Below are positions 9,046 through 16,108 of a stretch of 64,000 nucleotides of DNA, one piece after another. A program made the position numbers and the translations under genes. The DNA is from Mucilaginibacter pineti. Lineage in GTDB: Bacteria; Bacteroidota; Bacteroidia; Sphingobacteriales; Sphingobacteriaceae. Under the pieces are notes generated by a model, which did no database searches, had not been told where the DNA came from, and saw only the letters and a program-made list of their open reading frames with translations. The stretch covers positions 1-64,000 of the forward strand of contig NZ_FNAI01000011.1 of NCBI RefSeq assembly GCF_900101875.1, in the 5' to 3' direction. Each line of letters starts with the position of its first letter. The first letter of the stretch is position 1.

Positions 9046-9485
9046 GGCTGCCTAAGGGTGTCTAAGTATTCTGGGTGATTAGAATATATATTATCAGAAA
9101 TAGCCATTAATAACTTTTTATTATAAGATAGCTTTCCATCTTTATAAAAAAAGCCAAAAGTATCAAAGCAGTATTTTGCAGCTTTGTTCCCATAATGATA
9201 GGTGATTTTCCCTCTAACATCAAACGACCTTTCTTTAGCTTGTTTAAAATTTTTCCTCAGAGATTCAAATTTGGACAAGTCCTGCTGCTTATTGATAATT
9301 TTGATCTTCTTTGTTTTTAAGAATATGTAATCAAAAGCATCGCATGGGATAGCGTAAACCGTTTCAGTATCAAATCCTTCAAATTCGAGTTTTACGGAAT
9401 CGGGTTTATGAATTTGTGCGAAGCCAGTACTGTAACTCAACAGCAGTAGTTGGACGAAGAATATCTTATAAAGTGCCTTTTTCAT
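9042..9485 (-). CDS. Small exported protein inside the importer operon
   Basis: A 147-aa protein with a signal peptide (MKKALYKIFFVQLLLLSYS, cleavage near GFAQ). The mature part is basic, has cysteines in AIPCDAF and KYCFDTFG, and shows no lipobox. The family is not recognised. It is tied to the transporter by 4-bp overlaps on both sides (9482-9485 with the ATPase, 9042-9045 with the permease), so all three are probably translated together. An accessory periplasmic or envelope role in the same uptake process is inference from this arrangement alone. Confidence 0.7.
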   Translation of the reverse strand: MKKALYKIFFVQLLLLSYSTGFAQIHKPDSVKLEFEGFDTETVYAIPCDAFDYIFLKTKKIKIINKQQDLSKFESLRKNFKQAKERSFDVRGKITYHYGNKAAKYCFDTFGFFYKDGKLSYNKKLLMAISDNIYSNHPEYLDTLRQP

Positions 9486-10444
9486 ACCTGCTGATTTTTA
9501 TATTGATAAAAGGCGGCCATCAACTGCTCAAAGCCGACGCTTTTAACCGTGTTTTGATCCTTGCTGATATTGATGGTTTCGGCAGTGCCGAATTTGAAAC
9601 TTTCAAGTGCCGTCCATAAGTCGGTACCGGAGGATAACGACGAGGTGTTTACTTCTTTTTGCAAGGCGGGCAGCGTATCCCAAAGGTTGATTAATTTAAT
9701 GGCCCTGAACTCCAGTTGCAGGCGCTGATCTTTCAGAAAACCTTCAACAAAATCATTGGCCGGTTTAAACAAAAGCTCGGCCGGTGTTCCGGATTGTATT
9801 ATTTTGCCTTTGTCCATGAGGCAGATCCTGTCGCCAAGCTCAAAGGCCTCCTGCACATCATGCGTTACCATGATAATGGTTTTGCGCTTCAGCTCGTCAA
9901 GCGCCTTAAACTCCTTGTGGATATTGGAGCGGGTTACGTTATCCAGTGCACCAAAAGGCTCGTCCATCAACAAAACCGGCGGATCGGATACCAGTGCCCT
10001 TGCCAGCCCTATCCGTTGCTGCTGACCGCCGCTTAATTCGTTTGGGTAAACGTTTAGGTAGCCGGCATCGAGGTGCAGTTTTTCCATCAGCTCGGCAGTG
10101 CGGCTTTCAATTTTCTTTTTGTCCCATTTAAGCAACTGCGGTACTATGGCAATATTTTCGGCCACGGTATAATGCGGAAACAGGCCGTTGTTTTGCAGCA
10201 CGTAGCCAATGCCACGCCGTAAAATTTCGGGCTGTTGATCCAGTATATTTTTATTGTTGATGCTGATGCTGCCGCTGGTTGGTTCAATAAGCCGGTTGAG
10301 CATTTTTAGTGTAGTGGTTTTGCCGCAGCCACTGGTGCCCAGCAGTATCATATTTTCCTGCTCCTGCACCTCAAAAGAGATAGCATCAACAGCCTTTACC
10401 TTGCCAAAATGTTTGCTTATGCTATCAACCTTTATCATAAGCAA
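9482..10444 (-). CDS. ABC transporter ATPase, EgtV/OpuCA-like
   Basis: A 320-aa nucleotide-binding subunit. Walker A is GTSGCGKTT, the signature is LSGGQQQR and Walker B is VLLMDEPFGALD, with a typical H-loop (MVTHDVQEA). Residues beyond about 240 form a C-terminal extension where related betaine/choline ATPases carry CBS domains; here no clear CBS motif is visible. Met3 (10438) is an equally good start. It energises the permease fusion two genes downstream and lies 3 bp after the flavoprotein gene. Confidence 0.9.
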   Translation of the reverse strand: MLMIKVDSISKHFGKVKAVDAISFEVQEQENMILLGTSGCGKTTTLKMLNRLIEPTSGSISINNKNILDQQPEILRRGIGYVLQNNGLFPHYTVAENIAIVPQLLKWDKKKIESRTAELMEKLHLDAGYLNVYPNELSGGQQQRIGLARALVSDPPVLLMDEPFGALDNVTRSNIHKEFKALDELKRKTIIMVTHDVQEAFELGDRICLMDKGKIIQSGTPAELLFKPANDFVEGFLKDQRLQLEFRAIKLINLWDTLPALQKEVNTSSLSSGTDLWTALESFKFGTAETINISKDQNTVKSVGFEQLMAAFYQYKNQQV

Positions 10445-10447
10445 ATG

Positions 10448-11833
10448 CTAATCTTCAAGCGACATAAAAAGGTTATTCAACGATTCGGAATACAGCGGGT
10501 GCGCAAATACGCAATAGCGGATCCTGTCGTAAGTGATGCCGCCTTCCATAGCCATTTGCAACACGGTCATGATCTCGCCGCCTTCGGGACCAAGCACGGC
10601 CGCACCCAATATCTTTTTGGTTTTTGTATCAACAATGGCCTTCATAAAGCCGCGGGTATCGCCGTTTTCAATGGCGCGGGCTACGTGGGCCATCGGTAGC
10701 TTAGCCACCTTGTAATCCAGTCCCTGTTTTTTTGCTTCGGCTTCGCTGATACCTATGCGGCCCAACTGCGGATCGGTAAACATACAATACGGCAGCGGAC
10801 GATCATTGGTGTTCAGCTTTTGTTTTTCAACAATATTGCGGTAAACAATGGTGTAATCGTTATAAGAAATGTGCGTAAACGCGGGACCGCCCTTTACATC
10901 GCCCAAGGCATAAACGCCCTTGGCGCTGGTTTCCAGTTTGGTATTTACAGTGATGAAGCCCCTGTCGTCGGTTTTAATACCGGCCTTATCCAGCCCCAGT
11001 GTTTTAGTCTGCGGCGCGCGACCAACTGCTACCAGCACATGGCTGCATTTGATCTTCTTTTCTTCGCCGTTTACGGTTACGGTAGCGGTTATTTTGCTAC
11101 CCGGTTTTTGTTTAAATTTAGTGGCCTGCGCGTTGGTAAGCACCTTGATGGATTCGGCTTCGAGGATGGTTTGCATTTCGGCCGAGATATCCTCATCTTC
11201 CTTAGCCACAATGCGCGCCGATTTTTCCAAAATAGTTACCTTACTCCCAAACCTGCGGAACATCTGCCCAAACTCCAGCCCGATATAATTGCCACCTAAC
11301 ACCAGCAGGTGCTCGGGCACATAATCAAGATCAAGTATAGTAGTTGAGTTGAGGTATTGAATTTCATTAAGCCCCTCAATCTCGGGGATCAGGGGAAGGC
11401 AGCCGGTGTTCAGAAAAACAAGATCGGCCTGCATGTTGGCTTTTTTGCCGTTTTTAAGGATAACGGTAACCGCTTTTTCGCCGGTAAATACAGCCTCGCC
11501 AAAAACAACATCCAGGCCCTTGGTTTTCTCAGCAGCATGCTGCCCGCCAATGCGCGAGCGCATCACAATTTCGTCCTTACGCTTTTTTATCTTGGGCATA
11601 TTTACCGAAAACTTTTTCACGGGCACGCCCAGCTCGGCACTTTTGCCTGCCATATACGCCGCCTTTGCCGATGCTACCCAGGTTTTAGTTGGGGTACAGC
11701 CGTCGTTTACGCAGGTGCCGCCGTAAAACCGTTTTTCGATGATGACGGTTTTCATGCCTGCGGCGGCCAGCTTTTTGGCCAGGGGGGCACCCGCTTGCCC
11801 GGAGCCTATAACAATAGCATCGTATTTTTTCAT
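10448..11833 (-). CDS. FAD-dependent pyridine-nucleotide disulfide oxidoreductase
   Basis: A 461-aa class I flavoprotein of the glutathione/mercuric/lipoamide reductase family. An FAD-binding GSGQAGAPLA is at the N-terminus and the redox-active pair is Cys41/Cys46 in GGTCVNDGC. The NAD(P)-binding motif is VLGGNYIGLEFGQ, the second FAD motif is GVYALGDV, and the dimer domain ends in AHPLYSESLN with the catalytic His/Glu. Substrate cannot be read from sequence. Its place in the importer operon suggests reduction of a low-molecular-weight disulfide, possibly oxidised ergothioneine. Confidence 0.88.
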   Translation of the reverse strand: MKKYDAIVIGSGQAGAPLAKKLAAAGMKTVIIEKRFYGGTCVNDGCTPTKTWVASAKAAYMAGKSAELGVPVKKFSVNMPKIKKRKDEIVMRSRIGGQHAAEKTKGLDVVFGEAVFTGEKAVTVILKNGKKANMQADLVFLNTGCLPLIPEIEGLNEIQYLNSTTILDLDYVPEHLLVLGGNYIGLEFGQMFRRFGSKVTILEKSARIVAKEDEDISAEMQTILEAESIKVLTNAQATKFKQKPGSKITATVTVNGEEKKIKCSHVLVAVGRAPQTKTLGLDKAGIKTDDRGFITVNTKLETSAKGVYALGDVKGGPAFTHISYNDYTIVYRNIVEKQKLNTNDRPLPYCMFTDPQLGRIGISEAEAKKQGLDYKVAKLPMAHVARAIENGDTRGFMKAIVDTKTKKILGAAVLGPEGGEIMTVLQMAMEGGITYDRIRYCVFAHPLYSESLNNLFMSLED

Positions 11834-11837
11834 GGGG

Positions 11838-12119
11838 TTAGTCGGTTATTTTAACACCTTTCCAAAAGGCAACATAGTTGGTAATGTGTTTTGCAGCTTC
11901 CTTAGGTTCGGGATAATACCACGCGGCATCCCGGTTTTGCTGCCCATCAACATTAAGGGAATAGTAAGATGCCTTGCCCTTCCATGGGCAGGTAGTGTGG
12001 ATATCGGTTTCTTCCAGGTATTCGGCTTTTACGCTGTCTTTAGGGAAATAATGATTGTTTTCAACCACGATGGTGTCATTGCTTTCGGCAATAACCTGGT
12101 TGTTCCAAATTGCTTTCAT
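11838..12119 (-). CDS. DUF427 domain protein
   Basis: A 93-aa single-domain protein. MKAIWNNQVIAES, the NNHYFPKDSV segment, TTCPWKGKASYYSL and AAWYYPEPKEAA are all characteristic of DUF427. The family is widespread and of unknown biochemical function; members often stand near redox or stress genes. It heads the run that continues 4 bp later with the flavoprotein and then the importer genes. Confidence 0.9.
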   Translation of the reverse strand: MKAIWNNQVIAESNDTIVVENNHYFPKDSVKAEYLEETDIHTTCPWKGKASYYSLNVDGQQNRDAAWYYPEPKEAAKHITNYVAFWKGVKITD

Positions 12120-12272
12120 CGGTTAAACGGATTTATTTATAAAGATAGCTTTAACACACCCAGAAACACAATGCCGAAGCTGCAATTTTGTTTGACAGTA
12201 AAAAAAATGGTGCTGATAGTGAGGGAGAAATAAAAAATTTAAAAATTTATTTTTATTTTCTCATTAAAGCTA

Positions 12273-12280
12273 TATCTTTG
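12273..12280 (+). promoter_or_regulatory. Promoter -7 element of tRNA-Glu
   Basis: TATCTTTG matches the Bacteroidota -7 consensus TAnnTTTG and lies 35 bp before the tRNA. The upstream side is very AT-rich and no clean -33 TTTG is seen at the usual distance. Confidence 0.55.
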
Positions 12281-12314
12281 CATTCCCAAAATAAGGGAAA
12301 CAAAAACAAAAAAA

Positions 12315-12386
12315 GGCCCGTTCGTCTAGGGGTTAGGACGTTAGATTTTCATTCTAGAAACAGGGGTTCGATTCCCCTACGGGCTA
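12315..12386 (+). tRNA. tRNA-Glu (UUC)
   Basis: A full cloverleaf: the acceptor stem GGCCCGT pairs with ACGGGCT (first pair G-U), with discriminator A at 12386. A five-bp anticodon stem carries loop TTTTCAT, giving anticodon TTC. The T-arm is GGGG-TTCGATT-CCCC. No CCA is encoded. An integrase gene starts 248 bp downstream, so this is the likely insertion site of the island. Confidence 0.93.
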
Positions 12387-12411
12387 CTCATTAAAGCATC
12401 AAAACGTATAA

Positions 12412-12445
12412 AAGCCTGCAAATCATACATTTGCAGGCTTTTTGC
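12412..12445 (+). terminator. Terminator behind tRNA-Glu
   Basis: AAGCCTGCAAAT (12412-12423) pairs perfectly with 12429-12440 and is followed by a short T run. A near-copy of this hairpin (CCTGCAAAT stem) precedes the second integrase at 58,273. Confidence 0.85.
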
Positions 12446-12498
12446 GTTTACAGGCATACCAGATTATTCAATTTTTCGCATAGCGAAAGTGAGTAATT

Positions 12499-12533
12499 CA
12501 GTGAGTCAGCTTTTCGGAAACACCTACTCACTG
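12499..12533. repeat. Palindrome and iterated GTGAGT motifs upstream of integrase
   Basis: CAGTGAGT (12499-12506) is exactly complementary to 12526-12533, and a further GTGAGT copy lies at about 12489. Between tRNA and integrase such iterated half-sites suit recombinase arm or regulator binding sites. That role is inference. Confidence 0.5.
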
Positions 12534-12633
12534 GAAAGTGCATAAGTTATTGATATACAACCTGTTCAATAACTAAACATCTTGATTGCCGCAAGCTGCA
12601 AGGCTAATTTTGTTCACTTAAAAATGAGAAATC

Positions 12634-13887
12634 ATGAATGTAAATTATTCCTTGCTCTTCTACTTGAAGAAGCCAAAAAATTACGTTGCAGGACAGCCTA
12701 AACCCATTTACATGCGGATCACCGTAGCGGGGCTGCCTAAAGAACTTTCAGCCGGACGGGAATGCCTCCCCTCCCGGTGGTGTCCAAAGGCTAACCGCGC
12801 CACCGGAAACAAAGAAGATGTGCGCACCTTAAACAGTTACCTCGATACGCTGGATAGAAGCATTGAAAAAGCGCATACCGATCTGATCAAAGAGGGCGCG
12901 GCGATAACCGCCGAAGCGATCAAAAACAAGTATCTCGGTAAGACAGAAAGGCCGCATTACCTTATGGAGATATTTGCCGACCATAATCAGAAAATGGAAG
13001 CGTTGCTTGGCAAAGGGTTTAGGCCGAACACCCTTAAAGGTTATAAAACATCGGTCGGGCACCTGACCGCTTACTTACAGCAAAGCTTCAATAAATCGGA
13101 TATTGACATCTGTAGTATAGATCATGGGGTTATTATGGGATATGATTTTTACCTGCGCACGGTAGTCGGTTGCGATGGTGTTTCGGTCGCCAAATACATG
13201 AAGCATTTCCGCAAGATCACCAACCTGTGCCTGGCCCTGCGCTGGCTTAAAGACAATCCTTTTGTTTTTTACAAAAATAAAGCAAAGGCGAAGGAGCGGG
13301 AATATTTAACTACCGAAGAACTGGAACGTGTGGCAAATAAACATTTTCTGATCCCAAGACTTGCACAGGTTCGTGATATGTTCATTTTTAGCTGCTATAC
13401 CGGGCTGGCCTATATAGATATTAAACAACTGCTGAAAACCGATATCCGCAAAGGGATAGACGGCAATCTATGGATCTTTAACAGCCGTGAAAAAACAGGT
13501 ACAGCATTGCATATCCCGTTAATGCGGATCGCCGTTGACCTGGTTAACCGCTACAGCGATCATCCCAAATGTGTCAATAAGGGTATCGTATTCCCGGTAT
13601 CGAGCAATCAGAAAATGAACAGTTATTTGAAAGAGATAGCAGATTTGTGCGGGATAACCAAGGAACTGACCTACCACATGGCCAGGCATACGTTTGCTAC
13701 TACCGTAACCTTAGCCAATGGCGTGCCGATGGAAACCGTATCAAAGTTGCTCGGACATGAGGAAATGAAAACGACACAGCACTACGGCAAAATAGTGGAT
13801 ATTAAAGTTAGCGGTGACATGCAGGAGCTGCAAAAAAGATTAATCGAAGCCGAACAAAAGAAAGAATTAGCCGCCCTCGCAGGCTGA
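12634..13887 (+). CDS. Tyrosine site-specific recombinase (island integrase 1)
   Basis: A 417-aa integrase with an N-terminal arm-binding domain (about 1-90), a SAM-like core-binding domain (about 105-215) and a catalytic domain. Visible catalytic residues are His348 and Arg351 (HMARHTFAT), His375 (LGHEE) and nucleophile Tyr384 (TTQHYGKI). The first catalytic Arg is replaced in CYTGLAYID, as in the IntDOT group. It reads away from tRNA-Glu, the usual layout of an integrated element. It is clearly paralogous to the integrase at 58,496, with catalytic residues at identical positions. Confidence 0.93.
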   Translation: MNVNYSLLFYLKKPKNYVAGQPKPIYMRITVAGLPKELSAGRECLPSRWCPKANRATGNKEDVRTLNSYLDTLDRSIEKAHTDLIKEGAAITAEAIKNKYLGKTERPHYLMEIFADHNQKMEALLGKGFRPNTLKGYKTSVGHLTAYLQQSFNKSDIDICSIDHGVIMGYDFYLRTVVGCDGVSVAKYMKHFRKITNLCLALRWLKDNPFVFYKNKAKAKEREYLTTEELERVANKHFLIPRLAQVRDMFIFSCYTGLAYIDIKQLLKTDIRKGIDGNLWIFNSREKTGTALHIPLMRIAVDLVNRYSDHPKCVNKGIVFPVSSNQKMNSYLKEIADLCGITKELTYHMARHTFATTVTLANGVPMETVSKLLGHEEMKTTQHYGKIVDIKVSGDMQELQKRLIEAEQKKELAALAG

Positions 13888-13894
13888 TCCGGCT

Positions 13895-13928
13895 ATGCCG
13901 TTCTGCCTATAGGCGGGGCGGCATTTTA
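13895..13928 (+). terminator. Terminator of integrase 1
   Basis: A 13-bp stem (13895-13907 with 912-924, including several G-U pairs) with a TATA loop and a TTTT tract starts 8 bp after the integrase stop codon. The following bases to 14,111 show no ORF. Confidence 0.75.
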
Positions 13929-14111
13929 TACGCTGTGGCCCCGTAAGTAATTTGCCTTGCATCTGTTCGCTTGCACATCACTCCGTAAACACCAAAAACG
14001 GGAACAGCGTGTGGTAAGTGCGCCGGGGTTCCGTAGGCCACAAATGCGCGCGGGGCAATTCGACGGCAGGCGATGAAAGAATTATTATTGAACTATTAAA
14101 AAGCACTTTAT

Positions 14112-14981
14112 ATGTCTAAGTACATTGACTTATTAACCGATTATTCCTTTAAGCGGATTTTCGGTACAGACCCTAATCGGGATTTATTAATAGACTTCTT
14201 GAACGAAGTTTTCAGGGGGCGAAAAATTATAACAGACCTGATCTACAATAAAAACGAGCATCCCGGCGACCATATCCATGAGGGCGGCGCTATCTTTGAT
14301 CTGCTGTGTACGGGCGATGACGGTGAACGTTTTATTATCGAGGTGCAACGGGGCAAACAAGAGAACTTTAAGCAACGTGCGCTTTTCTATACCAGCCGTT
14401 TGATTACAGAGCAGGCCCCTAAAGGCAGGCGAAGCGAGTGGGGCTATCACATTAATGGCGTTTACCTGATCGCCTTATTAGAGGACTTTGCTTTATCCGA
14501 CAGCCCAACGAATGAATATCTGCATGACATCTACCTCTGTAATAGACAGACTGGACGAATATTTTACAAAGACTTAGGCTATACCTATATAGAATTGCTT
14601 AAATTTGTTAAAACGGAAAGCCAGCTGGAAACCGAACTGGATAAGTGGCTGTTTGTATTGAAAAATATGAGCAGCATGGATAAGATCCCGGTTTACCTGC
14701 GCAAGCCGATATTTGAAAAACTGTTCAATGTGGCTGAATACAGCAACTTGACGAAGGAGGAAAAAAAGATGTACGACCATAGCATGAAATATAAATGGGA
14801 CAATAAGAACGTGCTTGATTACGCTAAGAAAGAGGGCATGGAAAAAGGCAGGGAGGAAAAGAGCCGTGCCGTTGTAGAGAACCTGATCGTTAAACTTGGC
14901 TTATCCAATGAACAGGCTGCCGATGTTGCGGCGGTATCAGTCGAATATGTGGCGAAAGTACGGGCTGAAATAAAAAAGTAA
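14112..14981 (+). CDS. Rpn/PD-(D/E)XK nuclease family protein
   Basis: A 289-aa protein of the recombination-promoting nuclease / 'transposase' family (PDDEXK_2). The opening DYSFKRIFG and the nuclease core Asp63 (FDLLCTGDD) with Glu77-x-Gln79 (IIEVQR) are clear. FYTSRLITEQ and the C-terminal KKEGMEKGREE coil with a small helical tail are also typical. Rpn proteins are DNA endonucleases linked to recombination and, in recent work, to phage defence. The gene is monocistronic and followed by a terminator. Confidence 0.9.
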   Translation: MSKYIDLLTDYSFKRIFGTDPNRDLLIDFLNEVFRGRKIITDLIYNKNEHPGDHIHEGGAIFDLLCTGDDGERFIIEVQRGKQENFKQRALFYTSRLITEQAPKGRRSEWGYHINGVYLIALLEDFALSDSPTNEYLHDIYLCNRQTGRIFYKDLGYTYIELLKFVKTESQLETELDKWLFVLKNMSSMDKIPVYLRKPIFEKLFNVAEYSNLTKEEKKMYDHSMKYKWDNKNVLDYAKKEGMEKGREEKSRAVVENLIVKLGLSNEQAADVAAVSVEYVAKVRAEIKK

Positions 14982-15011
14982 TAGCATACACACCCCTTAA
15001 TGCATAGTAAG

Positions 15012-15038
15012 CTACAGCATATCGCTGTGGTTTTTTTT
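15012..15038 (+). terminator. Terminator of the Rpn gene
   Basis: A 7-bp stem around ACAGC/GCTGT (15012-15018 with 15024-15030) is followed by eight T, 30 bp after the Rpn stop codon. Confidence 0.85.
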
Positions 15039-15489
15039 CTTTTCACCGGCAACATTCTAATAGGGGACAAATTGATCGCATTGTTTTTGTTGGAGCTTTG
15101 GGAGTGCGGCGGGTAATGCGGCTCCAATAAAAACAATGCGATTGGCCGGGAGCAGTGTCCTGAGTTATTTGCAGGAAGTCATTCGTCCCGGCCAGGCTTG
15201 CACAAGCCCGGCATAGCCTGTCCTTTTTTCTTTCATCGGCGCGGTCGCCAGAAGCAGGTGTATTAGGAGCGGGAGCGACTTATACTCCTGCTGTGCGGCC
15301 AGCGGGCTGGCGGTGAAATGAACCCGGAGCGAAGCGTGGGTGTAATGGAGCCGTTTGCCTGCTGGCAATAGCCCACCGCGATTTTGTAAATTATATTGGC
15401 ACGATCAGCGTTTAGCATTAGAAAAGTGCAAATGCAGTAGCGTTTTTTATTAAATCTACGTATTAGTATATTATATAAAAACTATAAAA
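15039..15489. other. GC-rich palindromic non-coding region
   Basis: No credible gene. The stretch is more GC-rich than its neighbours up to about 15,375 and carries consecutive palindromes: 22-bp arms at 15075-15096/15121-15142, 9-bp arms at 15143-15151/15186-15194, and an AGCAGG/CCTGCT hairpin at about 15,250-15,300. From 15,380 it turns AT-rich, presumably the promoter region of the lipoprotein gene. Confidence 0.6.
15075..15142. repeat. 22-bp inverted repeat
   Basis: 15075-15096 is complementary to 15121-15142 with one G-T wobble, around a 24-bp GC-rich centre. No transposase or target duplication is visible. It could be a recombination or replication site, or a structured transcript. Confidence 0.8.
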
Positions 15490-15936
15490 ATGAAAAGGGC
15501 ATCCCTTGTTATCATTGCTTCACTGTTCGCCTTAGCTTCCTGTACTAATAAAAAGGATAGCCAAATCGCTTGTACAGCGCAATATGTTTACCCATCCCTG
15601 AATTTTCAAATTGTCAATGAAACAGATTATACGATGCCGGTTTATACCACTACGGATATCTACATCTATCTAAAAAATGATGCGAATAGAACAGACACGA
15701 TCAGTCCGGTCTTAAGATCAGCTTCCGGCCAAAAGTATTTTTCTTTTAGCGTCAAACGTGCTAAAGGAACAGATACCTGTTATATTCAAATCAAAAATTA
15801 TAAGTTGGATACGCTTGTGTACACTATTTCAAATACTTTCGCCCCGTGTCCGCAACCTTATATCAGCAAGATCACGATCAACAAAGCGCCAATATTGACT
15901 ATTTCCCAAAATGCTATTGTACAGATAAAAAAATGA
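15490..15936 (+). CDS. Exported lipoprotein, unknown function
   Basis: A 148-aa protein with a lipoprotein signal (MKRASLVIIASLF, lipobox LASC with Cys at about 18). The mature part is beta-rich with three further cysteines. KITINKAPILTISQNAIV at the end resembles an immunoglobulin-like strand pattern. No family recognised. It is alone, preceded by the palindromic region and followed at once by a hairpin. Confidence 0.7.
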   Translation: MKRASLVIIASLFALASCTNKKDSQIACTAQYVYPSLNFQIVNETDYTMPVYTTTDIYIYLKNDANRTDTISPVLRSASGQKYFSFSVKRAKGTDTCYIQIKNYKLDTLVYTISNTFAPCPQPYISKITINKAPILTISQNAIVQIKK

Positions 15937-15969
15937 TATGCAGCTATCGAATTAAAACGATGCTGCATA
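15937..15969 (+). terminator. Hairpin at the lipoprotein stop codon
   Basis: TATGCAGC-ATCG (one bulged T) pairs with CGAT-GCTGCATA at 15958-15969, starting one base after the TGA. No T tract follows, so it may be a 3'-end stabiliser rather than a true terminator. Confidence 0.5.
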
Positions 15970-16108
15970 CACGGGAGCACATTTCACAGTAAATCAAATA
16001 TTTACCTTCCGTTAAAGCACGTCAGGGGACTAATAAGCATTTTAATATCGTTCGTCTGCAAATAGACGCAAGGAATGCTTTATGCTACCTCTTTTATCGT
16101 GATTTACT

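Noticed and set aside
7474..10444. Simple osmoprotectant (betaine/choline) importer
   Set aside because: Possible by family, but the egtB/egtD context and the reductase favour ergothioneine; kept as the main alternative, not as the call.
12188..12394. 68-aa ORF across the tRNA
   Set aside because: It reads straight through tRNA-Glu and its promoter.
12634..13887. Integrase inactivated by loss of the first catalytic Arg
   Set aside because: IntDOT-type integrases naturally lack that Arg, and both copies here share the change while keeping His-x-x-Arg, His and Tyr.
14112..14981. Insertion-sequence transposase
   Set aside because: Although such proteins are often called transposases, the Asp and Glu-x-Gln motif marks the Rpn nuclease family, and no IS ends are seen.
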